Source of the DNA: Streptomyces graminofaciens
GTDB lineage: Bacteria > Actinomycetota > Actinomycetes > Streptomycetales > Streptomycetaceae
Reading direction: 5' to 3'
Length of the DNA: 64,000 bases
Assembly (NCBI RefSeq): GCF_030294945.1
Contig: NZ_AP018448.1
Location: forward strand, 8,218,501-8,282,500
The position numbers and the translations under genes were made by a program. Below the pieces are notes generated by a model. It was not told the DNA's origin, searched no databases, and worked only from the letters and a program-made list of their open reading frames with translations. This document shows positions 42,606-52,140 of this stretch, piece after piece; the stretch's first letter is position 1, and each line of letters starts with the position of its first letter.

Positions 42606-44222
42606 TCACATCCGGAAGACGCCGAACTGGGGGTCGCCCAGCGGCGCGTTGGCACAGGCGGTCAGGGCGAGTCCCAGCACCTGGCGGGTGTCGAGGGGAT
42701 CGATGACCCCGTCGTCCCAGAGGCGGGCGGTGGCGTAGTAGGCGTTGCCCTGGCGCTCGTACTGGGCGCGGATGGGCGCCTTGAAGGCGTCCTCGTCCTC
42801 CGCGGGCCATTCCTGGCCCTGCGCCGCCAACTGGTCCCGCTTGACCGTCGCGAGCACGGACGCCGCCTGCTCGCCGCCCATCACCGAGATCTTGGCGCCC
42901 GGCCACATCCACAGGAAGCGCGGTGAGTACGCCCGGCCGCACATCGAGTAGTTCCCCGCGCCGTACGAGCCGCCGATCACGACCGTCAGCTTCGGTACGC
43001 GCGTGCAGGCGACCGCCGTCACCATCTTGGCGCCGTGCTTGGCGATGCCACCGGCCTCGTAGTCCCGGCCGACCATGAAGCCGGAGATGTTCTGCAGGAA
43101 GACGAGCGGGATGCCGCGCTGGTCGCACAGCTCGATGAAATGGGCGCCCTTCTGGGCGGACTCGGAGAACAGGATGCCGTTGTTGGCGACGATCCCGACC
43201 GGGTGGCCGTGGATCCGCGCGAAGCCCGTGACCAGCGTCTGCCCGAACTCCGCCTTGAACTCCGCGAAGCGCGAGCCGTCGACCACGCGCGCGATGACCT
43301 CCCGCACGTCGTACGGCGTGCGCGAGTCGACCGGCACCGCGCCGTACAGCCCGTACGGGTCGACCTTCGGCTCGACGGCAGGTTCGACGGACCAGGGCAG
43401 CGGTCCTCGGGACGGGAGGGTGGAGACGATCGTCCGGACGATCCGCAGCGCGTGGGCGTCGTCCTCCGCGAGGTGGTCGGTGACGCCCGACACGCGCGCG
43501 TGGACGTCGCCGCCGCCCAGCTCCTCGGCGGTCACGACCTCGCCGGTGGCGGCCTTCACCAGGGGCGGCCCGCCCAGGAAGATCGTCCCCTGGTTGCGGA
43601 CGATCACCGCCTCGTCGCTCATGGCCGGGACGTACGCCCCGCCGGCCGTGCACGAGCCGAGGACGGCCGCGATCTGCGGGATCCCCGCGCCCGACATCCG
43701 CGCCTGGTTGTAGAAGATCCGCCCGAAGTGCTCGCGGTCGGGGAAGACCTCGTCCTGCATGGGCAGGAAGGCGCCGCCGGAGTCGACGAGATACAGGCAG
43801 GGCAGGCGGTTCTCCAGGGCCACCTCCTGCGCGCGGAGGTGCTTCTTCACGGTCATCGGGTAGTACGTGCCGCCCTTGACCGTCGCGTCGTTGGCGACGA
43901 TCACGCACTCGCGCCCCGCGACCCGGCCGATCCCGGCGACGACACCGGCGGCGGGGGCCTGCCCGTCGTACATCCCGTCGGCGGCCAGCGGAGCCAGCTC
44001 CAGGAAGGGGGAGCCGGGGTCGAGGAGGGTGTCGACCCGGTCCCGGGGCAGCAGCTTGCCGCGCGCGGTGTGCCGGGCCCGGGCCTTCTCACCCCCGCCC
44101 AGCCGCGCCGCGCCGAGCTTGCCGCGCAGCTCCTCGACGAGGGTGCGATGCGCCTCCTCGTTGGCCCGCCAGGCCTCCGACGCGGGGTCTGCCGCGCTCG
44201 TCAGCTCCGGTGCCTGATGCAT
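42606..44222 (-). CDS. acyl-CoA carboxylase beta subunit (carboxyltransferase)
   Basis: 538 residues. Crotonase-like carboxyltransferase with both halves: [95 protein letters not shown], and [30 protein letters not shown]. It transfers the carboxyl group from biotin to the acyl-CoA; the sequence is most like the methylcrotonyl-CoA beta subunit. First gene of the minus-strand operon, with two repressor boxes in its promoter region. Confidence 0.92.
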   Translation of the reverse strand: MHQAPELTSAADPASEAWRANEEAHRTLVEELRGKLGAARLGGGEKARARHTARGKLLPRDRVDTLLDPGSPFLELAPLAADGMYDGQAPAAGVVAGIGRVAGRECVIVANDATVKGGTYYPMTVKKHLRAQEVALENRLPCLYLVDSGGAFLPMQDEVFPDREHFGRIFYNQARMSGAGIPQIAAVLGSCTAGGAYVPAMSDEAVIVRNQGTIFLGGPPLVKAATGEVVTAEELGGGDVHARVSGVTDHLAEDDAHALRIVRTIVSTLPSRGPLPWSVEPAVEPKVDPYGLYGAVPVDSRTPYDVREVIARVVDGSRFAEFKAEFGQTLVTGFARIHGHPVGIVANNGILFSESAQKGAHFIELCDQRGIPLVFLQNISGFMVGRDYEAGGIAKHGAKMVTAVACTRVPKLTVVIGGSYGAGNYSMCGRAYSPRFLWMWPGAKISVMGGEQAASVLATVKRDQLAAQGQEWPAEDEDAFKAPIRAQYERQGNAYYATARLWDDGVIDPLDTRQVLGLALTACANAPLGDPQFGVFRM

Positions 44223-44241
44223 CCTGCGATCCCCTCACCTT

Positions 44242-44286
44242 GTTAATGAGCGTTAACGCATTTCCTCCAGGTTAACGAGCGCTAAC
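44242..44286. promoter_or_regulatory. two TetR operators between the carboxylase operon and its regulator
   Basis: GTTAATGAGCGTTAAC (44242-44257) and GTTAACGAGCGCTAAC (44271-44286) are two copies of a 16-bp near-palindrome, 29 bp apart. TAGAAT at 44296-44301 is a good -10 for the regulator, with TTAACG as -35 inside the second box, so the repressor would block both directions. Confidence 0.8.
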
Positions 44287-44308
44287 CTCCCTGTCTAGAA
44301 TCGACTTC

Positions 44309-44914
44309 ATGGCCACCAGAACCGACGCCCCGACCCGCCGCGAGCAGATCCTCAAGGAAGCCGCCCGACTCTTCGCCGAGCGCGGCTTCCACGGGGTCGG
44401 GGTCGACGAGATAGGAGCGGCCGTCGGCATCAGCGGCCCCGGTCTCTACCGCCACTTCGCGGGCAAGGACGCCATGCTCGCCGAGCTGCTCGTGGGGATC
44501 AGCGGGCAGTTGCTGACGGGCGCGAAGCGGCGGCTCCAGGAGGCCGACGGGGTGGCGGCCGAGGCGGTCCTCGACTCGCTCATCGAGGGGCACATCGACT
44601 TCGCGCTGGACGACCGCCCCCTGATCACCCTGCACGACCGCGAGCTGGACCGCCTCCGCGACAGCGACCGCAAGCTGGTCCGCCAGCTCCAGCGGCAGTA
44701 CGTCGAGCTGTGGGTGGAGGTGCTCCGGGAGGTCTACCCGGCCCTGGCGGAGCCCGCGGCCCGCTCGGCGGTGCACTCGGTGTTCGGCCTCCTGAACTCC
44801 ACACCCCACCTCGGCCGACCGGGGGCCCTGCCCGGCCGGGCGACCACGGCGGCCCTGCTGCACCGGATGGCCCGGGGGGCGTTCGCGGCGGCGGAGCCGA
44901 CGACCGCCGGGTGA
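44309..44914 (+). CDS. TetR family repressor of the branched acyl-CoA catabolic operon
   Basis: 201 residues from ATG 44309. N-terminal HTH: REQILKEAARLFAERGFHGVGVDEIGAAVGISGPGLYRHFAGKDAMLAELL. The C-terminal ligand domain is of the kind found next to acyl-CoA dehydrogenase operons in actinobacteria. The -10 box TAGAAT ends 7 bases before the ATG, so the message is probably leaderless. It should respond to an acyl-CoA intermediate. Confidence 0.88.
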   Translation: MATRTDAPTRREQILKEAARLFAERGFHGVGVDEIGAAVGISGPGLYRHFAGKDAMLAELLVGISGQLLTGAKRRLQEADGVAAEAVLDSLIEGHIDFALDDRPLITLHDRELDRLRDSDRKLVRQLQRQYVELWVEVLREVYPALAEPAARSAVHSVFGLLNSTPHLGRPGALPGRATTAALLHRMARGAFAAAEPTTAG

Positions 44915-45290
44915 TACGCCGAACCCTCGACCGTGGACGCGCCCGGAAGGTCGGCGGATCGCCGCGCAGCCTGTTCCCTCCTCGGCGTCCGCGCCCTGCG
45001 CCAGGTCGCCGGCTGTGACCGCGACGACGGCTATGGCCATGACGATGGCCATGAGAGCGGCCGGGGCGGCTCCGGAACCGTCTCCCGCGCGGCCTGCTGA
45101 CCCGCCGTCGGCGGGCCGTCGGGCGTGACGAGCGTTACGGGTGACTCTCTGGACGGCTGTCCCTACCCGCCGGTACGGTTGTTCTGAGCAAGCGCTTAGC
45201 CGAGGGGCGCAACCAACGATTGAGGCCCCCTACGGCGAGCGACCACACCCGCGAGAGCGGCGCCGGCTTAGGCGCAGAGAGGGGCCGGCG
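44915..45290. other. intergenic region with short hairpin and AAGCGCTT palindrome
   Basis: No gene is seen in these 376 bases. CCCGCCG-T-CGGCGGG at 45101-45115 is a small hairpin. GCAAGCGCTTAGC at 45188-45200 is an operator-like palindrome about 90 bp before the following acyl-CoA dehydrogenase, just after a possible -10 TACGGT (45174-45179). Confidence 0.5.
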
Positions 45291-46448
45291 GTGCGCCGTA
45301 CGGTGTTCAACGAGGATCACGAGGCGTTCCGGGAGACCCTGCGTGCCTTCATCGAGGCCGAGGTCGTGCCCGTCTACGACGAGTGGTTCGCCGCCGGCCA
45401 GGCGCCGCGCGAGTTCTACTACAAGCTTGCCGAGCTGGGCCTCTTCGGCATCACCGTGCCGGAGGAGTTCGGCGGCGCCGGCATCGACTCGTACAAGTTC
45501 GAAGCCGTGATGTACGAGGAGACCGCCCGCGCGGGCGTGCAGTTCGGCGGCTCCGGCGTGCACGTGCTGCTCGGTCTGCCGTACGTCAAGCTGCTCGCCA
45601 CCGACGAGCAGAAGAAGCGCTACCTGCCGAAGTTCGTCTCCGCCGAGGAGATGTGGGCGATAGCGATGACCGAGCCGGGCACCGGCTCCGACCTCGCGGG
45701 CATGAAGACCACCGCCAAGCTGAGCGAGGACGGCACACACTACGTCCTCAACGGCTCCAAGACCTTCATCACCGGTGGTGTGCACGCCGACCGCATGATC
45801 GTCTGCGCCCGCACCTCCCCGGCGACCGCCGAGGACCGCCGCCACGGCATCTCCCTGTTCGTCGTGGACACCAAGGCCGAGGGCTACTCGGTGGGCCGCA
45901 AGCTCGACAAGCTCGGGCTGCGCACCTCCGACACCGCCGAGCTGGCCTTCGTCGACGTCAAGGTCCCGGTCGAGGACCTGCTCGGCGAGGAGAACAAGGG
46001 CTTCTACTACCTCGGCCACAACCTGGCCTCCGAGCGCTGGGGCATCGCCTACGGCGCGTACGCGCAGGCCAAGGCGGCCATCCGGTTCACCAAGCAGTAC
46101 GTCAAGGACCGTGTCGTCTTCGGGCAGCCGGTCGCCGCGTTCCAGAACACCAAGTTCGAGCTGGCCGCCTGCCAGGCCGAGGTGGACGCCGCCGAGGCCG
46201 TCGTCGACCGCGCCACCGAGGCCCTGGACGCCGGCGAGCTGACCCCGGCCGAGGCCGCCTCCGCGAAGCTCTTCGCCACCGAGGTCGCCCACCGCGTGAT
46301 CGACCGCTGCCTCCAGCTGCACGGCGGCTACGGCTTCATGAACGAGTACCCGATCGCCCGCCTGTACGCGGACAACCGCGTCAACCGCATCTACGGCGGC
46401 ACCAGCGAGATCATGAAGTCGATCATCGCGAAGGACATGGGTCTGTAA
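45291..46448 (+). CDS. acyl-CoA dehydrogenase
   Basis: 385 residues from GTG 45291, with GAGAGG upstream. Motifs: WAIAMTEPGTGSDLAGMKTTAKL, LNGSKTFITGGVHADRMIV, HGGYGFMNEYPIARLYADNRVNRIYGGTSEIMKSIIAKDMGL. The residue before GTSEI is Gly (YGGTSE), so the usual C-terminal catalytic Glu (YEGT) is replaced; as in isovaleryl- and long-chain dehydrogenases the base may come from another helix. The exact acyl substrate is unknown. It precedes a TesB thioesterase on the same strand. Confidence 0.88.
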   Translation: MRRTVFNEDHEAFRETLRAFIEAEVVPVYDEWFAAGQAPREFYYKLAELGLFGITVPEEFGGAGIDSYKFEAVMYEETARAGVQFGGSGVHVLLGLPYVKLLATDEQKKRYLPKFVSAEEMWAIAMTEPGTGSDLAGMKTTAKLSEDGTHYVLNGSKTFITGGVHADRMIVCARTSPATAEDRRHGISLFVVDTKAEGYSVGRKLDKLGLRTSDTAELAFVDVKVPVEDLLGEENKGFYYLGHNLASERWGIAYGAYAQAKAAIRFTKQYVKDRVVFGQPVAAFQNTKFELAACQAEVDAAEAVVDRATEALDAGELTPAEAASAKLFATEVAHRVIDRCLQLHGGYGFMNEYPIARLYADNRVNRIYGGTSEIMKSIIAKDMGL

Positions 46449-46483
46449 GGCACCGGAAATTACCATCCAGTACAACTGACCTC

Positions 46484-47350
46484 ATGAGTCAGGCACCACT
46501 TCAGGATCTCCTCGATCTGCTCGACCTCGAGCAGATCGAGGAGAACATCTTCCGCGGTCAGTCCCGGCCCGCCATCGTCCCCAGGGTCTTCGGCGGGCAG
46601 GTCGCGGCCCAGGCGCTCGTCGCCGCCGGGCGCACGGTCCCCAGGGACCGGCTGCCCCACTCCCTGCACGCGTACTTCCTGCGCATCGGCGACCCCGGCG
46701 CACCCATCGTCTACACCGTCGACCGTATGAACGACGGCCGCTCCTTCACCGCGCGCCGCGTCCTCGCGGTCCAGCACGGGCAGCCCATCTTCGCCCTGTC
46801 GGCGTCCTTCCAGCGGTACGAGGAGGGGCTCGAACACCAGGCTCCGATGCCGTCCGCGCCCGACCCGGAGACCCTCCCCACCGCCGAGGAACGGCTCGCG
46901 GGGTACGACCTCGCCCCCGAGGTCGTACAGAAGATGCTGGAGTCGCGGGCCGCCGTCGACGTGCGCTACGTCGACGACCCGCCGTTCGGCCGGTACGGCG
47001 AGCCGCGCGAGCCGCACTCGCAGGTGTGGTTCCGCGCCGACGGCAAGCTGGACGACGACCCGCTCCTGCATGTCGTCCTCGCCACCTATGTCTCCGACAT
47101 GACGCTCCTCGACTCCATCCTGCTGGCGCACGGGCGCGGCGGCTGGGCCGTCGGTGACGTGGTCGGTGCCTCGCTGGACCACGCCATGTGGTTCCACCGC
47201 CCGTTCCGGGCCGACGAGTGGCTGCTGTACGACCAGGAGTCGCCGTCCGCGTCGGCCGGCCGCGGCCTCGGCCAGGGCCGGATCTACACGCGGGACGGGC
47301 GGCTCGCCATCTCGGTGATCCAGGAGGGCGTGGTCCGCGTACCCCGGTGA
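46484..47350 (+). CDS. acyl-CoA thioesterase II (TesB)
   Basis: 288 residues from ATG 46484. Double hot-dog TesB fold: FRGQSRPAIVPRVFGGQVAAQALVAAGRTVP, LHAYFLRIGDPGAPIVYTVDRMNDGRSFTARRV, and the second half SLDHAMWFHRPFRADEWLLYDQESPSASAGRGLGQGRIYTRDGRLAISVIQEGVVR. It hydrolyses acyl-CoA to free acid and CoA. It follows the acyl-CoA dehydrogenase by 35 bp. Confidence 0.92.
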   Translation: MSQAPLQDLLDLLDLEQIEENIFRGQSRPAIVPRVFGGQVAAQALVAAGRTVPRDRLPHSLHAYFLRIGDPGAPIVYTVDRMNDGRSFTARRVLAVQHGQPIFALSASFQRYEEGLEHQAPMPSAPDPETLPTAEERLAGYDLAPEVVQKMLESRAAVDVRYVDDPPFGRYGEPREPHSQVWFRADGKLDDDPLLHVVLATYVSDMTLLDSILLAHGRGGWAVGDVVGASLDHAMWFHRPFRADEWLLYDQESPSASAGRGLGQGRIYTRDGRLAISVIQEGVVRVPR

Positions 47351-47450
47351 GGGGCGAAATGCGGACCGCGCGGACCGTGTTGCGGGCGTTTGGGTGACAT
47401 GCGTCACTGGCGAAGGAAACAACCAGAAAATCCCTTTGGGAGGAATCAAG

Positions 47451-49097
47451 ATGGTTGAACCCTTCACCGGTGGGAATTCCGCCGTCGCGGTCTGGTCGGA
47501 GTTCTGCGCCATCGCCCCCAGCCCGGAGCTGCGCGAGAGAGTGCGCCGCGAACTGGAGCGGGTCCGCGGCGAGTCGGACCTGGGCAGCATGTTCCGCACC
47601 AACGGCGCCCCCCGCAGGCTCGGCTTCGACGACGGCACGATCATCCCGGCGGGCGAGTTCCCGCCCGGCACACCGCACGAGGCCATCCGGAACGCGGCCG
47701 CCACCCGCACGCCGCTGACCGGCGCGGTCCGGGTCGTCGTCGTCCTGGCGGACTTCCAGGACAAGCCGATGACCGCCGAGAAGGAGCACTTCGAGAAGCT
47801 GTTCTTCTCCGTGGGCGAGCTGCGGCACGGCAGTGTCCGGGACTACTTCCGCGAGGTGACCCATGGCCTGGTGGACATCGTCGGCGAGGTCATCGGTCCC
47901 GTCCGGCTGCCGAAGAAGCTCTCCTGGTACGCCAACAACAACTTCGGCATCGGCCGCCCGAGGGGTGAGGCACGCGCCCGGCTCATGGCCAGGGACGCCG
48001 CCGTCCTGGCCGACCCCCTCGTCAACTACGCGCCGTACGACAACGACGGCAACGGTTTCGTCGACGCGTTCATGGTCCTGCACGCCGGCTCCGGCGGCGA
48101 GGCCACCGGTGACCCCGGGGACATCTGGTCGCACAAGTGGGTCCTGCCGAGCGCGTACAACGCCGACGGCGCCCGGATCTTCGGCTACCTCACGATTCCC
48201 GAGGACGCCAAGATCGGGGTCTGCGCCCATGAGCTGGGGCACCTGCTGTTCGGCTTCCCCGACCTGTACGACATCGACGGCTCATCGGAGGGTGTCGGCG
48301 ACTGGTGTCTGATGGGCGGCGGTTCATGGGGCGGCGGCGGAGACATCCCGACGCACCCCTCGGCCTGGTGCAAGGTCCAGCAGGGCTGGGCCAAGGCCGT
48401 CAACGTCACGAACGACACGACGCTGTCCATCCCCGACGTCAAGAGCGGCTTCGAGGCGCACCGGCTGTGGACCGACGGCCTGCCGGGGAACGAGTACTTC
48501 CTGGTGGAGAACCGCCAACGCACCGGGTACGACACCTCGTTGCCCGAATCCGGCCTGCTGATCTGGCACGTCGACGAGGGTCAGCAGGACAACTCGAACG
48601 AGAACCACTTCATGGTGGGCCTGGTCCAGGCCGACGACCAGCGCGACCTGGAATGGGGCACGAACCGCGGCGACAGCGGCGACCCCTACCCCGGGAGCAC
48701 CGGCAACACCGCGTTCGGCGACCGGAGCAGCCCCAGCTCCCAGTCGTACGCTGGGGCCCCGACCGGTGTCTCCGTCACGGACATCTCGGCGTCCGGCGCC
48801 ACGATGACGGCCAGGGTGTCGGTGTCCTCGGCACAAGCCGTGCGCATGCCGGTCGCCGTCGCCGCCGGGCCCGAGGCGGAGGACATGTCCGCGCTCGTCG
48901 AGACCATCCATGAACTGCAGGAACGGCTCGCCTCCTTGGAGCAGACGGTGGCGAACTACCCCTGGGCGGGCGCCGAGGCCTACCTCCGGCAGAGCGCGCG
49001 GCCCGAGCCCAAGGCTGCGGCGGGCGGCCCGCAGTCCCCGGCCAAGGCGAGCAACTCGCAGGCCAGGCACCGGCACCAGGGCCCACCCCATCGGTGA
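47451..49097 (+). CDS. M6 family metalloprotease (immune inhibitor A-like) without signal peptide
   Basis: 548 residues from ATG 47451, with GGGAGG upstream. The zinc motif is HELGHLLFGFPD (His260, Glu261, His264), preceded by FMVLHAGSGGEATGDPGDIWSHKW and followed by GDWCLMGGGSW, the M6 hallmarks. The C-terminal ~70 residues form a coiled-coil-like stretch (MSALVETIHELQERLASLEQTVANY) and a basic Gln/Pro tail. Secreted relatives have signal and pro-regions; here the N-terminus (MVEPFTGGNSAVAVWSEFCA) is not a signal peptide. It may act inside the cell or leave by another route. Confidence 0.85.
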   Translation: MVEPFTGGNSAVAVWSEFCAIAPSPELRERVRRELERVRGESDLGSMFRTNGAPRRLGFDDGTIIPAGEFPPGTPHEAIRNAAATRTPLTGAVRVVVVLADFQDKPMTAEKEHFEKLFFSVGELRHGSVRDYFREVTHGLVDIVGEVIGPVRLPKKLSWYANNNFGIGRPRGEARARLMARDAAVLADPLVNYAPYDNDGNGFVDAFMVLHAGSGGEATGDPGDIWSHKWVLPSAYNADGARIFGYLTIPEDAKIGVCAHELGHLLFGFPDLYDIDGSSEGVGDWCLMGGGSWGGGGDIPTHPSAWCKVQQGWAKAVNVTNDTTLSIPDVKSGFEAHRLWTDGLPGNEYFLVENRQRTGYDTSLPESGLLIWHVDEGQQDNSNENHFMVGLVQADDQRDLEWGTNRGDSGDPYPGSTGNTAFGDRSSPSSQSYAGAPTGVSVTDISASGATMTARVSVSSAQAVRMPVAVAAGPEAEDMSALVETIHELQERLASLEQTVANYPWAGAEAYLRQSARPEPKAAAGGPQSPAKASNSQARHRHQGPPHR

Positions 49098-49106
49098 CCG
49101 CCGGCC

Positions 49107-49421
49107 ATGGTGCAGGCGATCGACAACCGGACCGATCTGACCACGCGGCTGGTCGGGACCGAGCAGCACCCACGGTTGGCCGACTGGGACCGGGCGGAGG
49201 TGGAGGTGCTCGCCGCCGAGCCGGTGGCCGGCTACGCCGACCTGCTGTCGCGGAACGTCGGGCACCGCCTGCTGCTCGCGGTGCCGCGCCCGCTTCTGGC
49301 GGACGCGGCACCGGGGTCCGTCATCCGCGTACGGGCCAGACTGGCCGCGGGTGAGGCGATGGCCGAGCGCAGACCGACACCGGGCACCTTCGCCGTCGAA
49401 CCGGCGCCGGGAGGTGCGTGA
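49107..49421 (+). CDS. hypothetical protein downstream of the M6 protease
   Basis: 104 residues, starting 9 bases after the protease stop. It has an alternating beta-type pattern (RNVGHRLLLAVPRPLLADAAPGSVIRVRARLAAGEAMAERRPTPGTFAVEP). No known family, signal or membrane span is recognised. Its position suggests co-transcription with the protease, perhaps as an inhibitor or partner; this is speculative. Confidence 0.55.
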   Translation: MVQAIDNRTDLTTRLVGTEQHPRLADWDRAEVEVLAAEPVAGYADLLSRNVGHRLLLAVPRPLLADAAPGSVIRVRARLAAGEAMAERRPTPGTFAVEPAPGGA

Positions 49422-49458
49422 GGCCGGTCATGACGAAACACAGTGGTCGGCTCATGGG

Positions 49459-49487
49459 CCCGCGCCCCGTGCTTTCAGGGGCGCGGG
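49459..49487. terminator. second hairpin of the CCCGCGCCCC family
   Basis: CCCGCGCCCC and GGGGCGCGGG flank a 9-base loop; the arms are identical to those at 14762-14791 and the loop also ends TTTCA/TTCA. It lies between the convergent 49107 gene and the phosphatase gene and probably terminates transcription. Confidence 0.65.
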
Positions 49488-49577
49488 GAGAACTGCGCGA
49501 GCGACCACACACGACCCGCGGCCGCCGAGGAACTCTCCCTCCCCCGAGCTGTCGGGCGCTCCCCGCCGGCCGGAGGC

Positions 49578-50366
49578 CTACGCCAGCCCCGCCTGTTCCA
49601 GCAGGTACGCCGTCATCGGGTCGTAGTAGCGCGGGCTGAGGACGTGGTCGTCGAGCGGGACCGCGACCTGGAGGGTGCCCTCGGACTCGGCGAGGAACAG
49701 GGCCGGGTCGTTGCAGTCCGCGTAGCCGACGGAGTCGATGCCGAGCTGGCCCGCGCAGCCCGCCCAGCCGTGGTCGGCGACGACCAGGTCGGGCAGTGGA
49801 CGGCCGGCGCCCTCCATGCCTCTGAGAATGGCGCGCATCGGCTCGGGGGAGTGGGTGTGCCAGAGGCTGGCGCCGTGTTCGAGGACGGCGACGTCCGCGA
49901 ACTGCATGACGTAGCCCTCGTCCGTCTGCAGCCCGTCCGGGATGACGACGATCTCGCAGCCCGCCGCGCGCAGCGCCTGCGCCGTCGCCCGGTGCACGTC
50001 GAGGAGGCCGCCGGGGTGGCCGGTGGCGAACAGGACGCGCTGCTTGCCGGCCGCCGCCTTGCGGAGCCGGGCGGCCATGCGCTCCAGGGCGTCGACCGTC
50101 AGGTCCGGGTCGATGGTGTCCTGGCCGTAGCGGTGCCCCGGGTCGTCGTTCACGCCGACGCGCTCGGCCATCACGGCGAGTACGTCCTGCTCGTCGCTCC
50201 AGCGGTCGCCCAGCTCCAGGCCCAGCCAGTAGTGGCGGTTGCCGTTGGCCAGTTCGCGGTAGTGGGAGAGGTTGTTCTCGCGCGGCGTGGCGACGTCGCC
50301 CGCGATACGCGTTTGTACGAGGTGCTCGACGAGCTCGGCGCGGCTGGGGGTCCCGGATATCGGCAT
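49578..50366 (-). CDS. conserved phosphatase-like protein
   Basis: 262 residues from the ATG at 50366; the GGAGG is only one base away, so the start is uncertain. Segments RVLFATGHPGGLLDVHRATAQALRAAGCEIVVIPDG, PDLVVADHGWAGCAGQLGIDSVGYADCNDPALFLAESEGTLQVAVPLDDHVLSPRYYDPMTAYLLEQAGL are well formed. I associate it with Streptomyces proteins annotated simply as phosphatase, but I see no motif that proves the reaction. It is the gene next to a PucR regulator on the same strand. Confidence 0.65.
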   Translation of the reverse strand: MPISGTPSRAELVEHLVQTRIAGDVATPRENNLSHYRELANGNRHYWLGLELGDRWSDEQDVLAVMAERVGVNDDPGHRYGQDTIDPDLTVDALERMAARLRKAAAGKQRVLFATGHPGGLLDVHRATAQALRAAGCEIVVIPDGLQTDEGYVMQFADVAVLEHGASLWHTHSPEPMRAILRGMEGAGRPLPDLVVADHGWAGCAGQLGIDSVGYADCNDPALFLAESEGTLQVAVPLDDHVLSPRYYDPMTAYLLEQAGLA

Positions 50367-50448
50367 GCCTCCATTGTGAGGCAGACAACTGCGGGAGTCC
50401 CGGCCGTCCCGGGCGCTGCGACCTGCGTCACTCCACCCACCGCGCCGT

Positions 50449-51984
50449 TCAGCCTGTCCGCAGCGCGAACCACAACTCCATCCGTACGTCCGGGTCGTCG
50501 AGATCCGCCTCCAGCAACGCGGCACAGCGGCCGATCCGTTGGCGCACGGTGTTGCGATGCACCGCCAGCGCCACGGCCGTCCGGTCCCAACTGCCGTGCA
50601 GGGAGAGCCAGGTGCGCAGGGTCTCGCCGAGGGCGGGGGAGTCGGCGAGGGGCGCGAGGAGGGCGCGGGCGTGGGCGGCCGCGTCCACCGCCGGGACCAG
50701 GTCGGCCAGCGCGGTACGGGCCCCGTGCCGGACCAGCGCCGTACGGGTGGCCCTCGCCCGGGCCAGGGCGCGGGCCGCGTGGGTGTCGGCGGCGGCCCAC
50801 TCGTGCGGGGCGGCCGGGGCGGCGACCCCGAGCGTCCAGCCCGGCTGGGCGGTGACCTCGTGGTCGGCGGGGACGAGGATCCGTACGACATCGCCGTGGG
50901 CGTCGACCAGCGCGGAGCCGAGGGCTGCGCCGAGCGCTGCGGCGGAGACGGTGTCCGGCGGCGGCCCGTCGTCCGCCGGGCGGGCGTGCACGACCAGCCA
51001 CGGCCCGGCGCCGAGCAGCGGCGCGACGTCCTCCGGGGACGCCCCGAGGAGCAGCCGCACGAGCGCCGCCGCCCGGGCCGCGCCGGTGCCGCTCTGCTGT
51101 TCGCCGGTGAGGAGGGAGAGGAGTACGGCTGCCACCGCGGCGATGGTGTGGTCGCCGTGTTCGCGCCATGGAGTGGCCACCCCGAGCACGAATCCCTGCC
51201 CGGCGCCGAGGGCGTACGCGGAGAGGTGCGTGCCGTCGACAGTGTCGGTGGCGGAGGCGGGGATGGGGGCGGGAGTGGGGGCGGGTGTGGATGTGGATGT
51301 GTGCGGGGAGAGCTCGGGGGGTCGGGGTGTTCCGGCGGGTGCGGGTTCGTGGGGGCCGACCACTGTTGCCAGGTCGGCCAGGGCGGCCGGTGTCGGGCCC
51401 CGTCCCGCCGACGCCAGCTCCACCCCCTCCGGCCCGTACAGCACCGCTCGGCCGCCGACCCGTCCGGCCAGCTGTCGCAGTACCGCGCGTACCGGGTCCG
51501 GGCGGGACGCCGCTGCGGCCAGGCTCTGCTGGGCCTCGGTGACACGGCGGAGTTCGGCGTGGCGGGCGCGGGCCATGAGCTGCCAGACGGCGCGGGCGAC
51601 ACCCGAGAAGGTCGTCCGCGGCGGCACCTCGATCAGCGGCAGGCCGTAGGTGTCGCAGGCCTCGACGAGCGCCCTCGGCACCGTGTCGTGCACCGGGGCC
51701 ACCCCGAAGCCGAGGGCCGCCCCGCCCGCCGCGACGACGCGGGAGACGTAGTCGTCGAAGTACGTCCCCGAACCCGCAGGCTCCGGGACATGGATCCCGG
51801 CCGTCAGCAGCAGCTCGCCGCCGAGCAGGTACGGGTAGGGGTCGGACATCTCCGAGGTGTGGGCCCAGTGGATCGCCGTGTCCTCGTCCACCGGGCCGGC
51901 GATCTGCCGCAGACCCAGGTCCTCGCGGGCGAGGAGGGCCGAGAGGGGCACGGGTGGAGTGGGGGGAACCACGGGGTCCGGCAT
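50449..51984 (-). CDS. PucR family transcriptional regulator
   Basis: 511 residues from ATG 51984 (AAGGA upstream); ATGs at 52002 and 52008 are alternatives. The N-terminal PucR domain (PLSALLAREDLGLRQIAGP...HTSEMSDPYPYLLGGELLLTAG) is followed by a Pro/Thr-rich linker. A GGDEF-like central part follows, then the C-terminal HTH_30 (LADSPALGETLRTWLSLHGSWDRTAVALAVHRNTVRQRIGRCAALL). Such proteins activate purine or amino-acid catabolism genes. It is divergent from the agmatinase operon, its probable target; a TGTACT-N5-AGTACA palindrome lies between. Confidence 0.87.
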   Translation of the reverse strand: MPDPVVPPTPPVPLSALLAREDLGLRQIAGPVDEDTAIHWAHTSEMSDPYPYLLGGELLLTAGIHVPEPAGSGTYFDDYVSRVVAAGGAALGFGVAPVHDTVPRALVEACDTYGLPLIEVPPRTTFSGVARAVWQLMARARHAELRRVTEAQQSLAAAASRPDPVRAVLRQLAGRVGGRAVLYGPEGVELASAGRGPTPAALADLATVVGPHEPAPAGTPRPPELSPHTSTSTPAPTPAPIPASATDTVDGTHLSAYALGAGQGFVLGVATPWREHGDHTIAAVAAVLLSLLTGEQQSGTGAARAAALVRLLLGASPEDVAPLLGAGPWLVVHARPADDGPPPDTVSAAALGAALGSALVDAHGDVVRILVPADHEVTAQPGWTLGVAAPAAPHEWAAADTHAARALARARATRTALVRHGARTALADLVPAVDAAAHARALLAPLADSPALGETLRTWLSLHGSWDRTAVALAVHRNTVRQRIGRCAALLEADLDDPDVRMELWFALRTG

Positions 51985-52088
51985 GATGTGCGTTTCCTTC
52001 ATCCTCATCGGCCCGAATGGATGAAACGTACACTTCGCAGCCGCTTTCCGGCCACCTAAGGTCAGTGCTCGTCGCCCGCCACCGAGCA

Positions 52089-52105
52089 TGTACTGAAGTA
52101 GTACA
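52089..52105. promoter_or_regulatory. palindrome between PucR and the agmatinase operon
   Basis: TGTACT-GAAGT-AGTACA is an inverted repeat 36 bp before the agmatinase start, in an AT-rich patch. It is the best candidate operator for the divergent PucR regulator. Confidence 0.5.
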
Positions 52106-52140
52106 TATGTGATGAAGCACAGGAAAGAAGGCAGAACATC

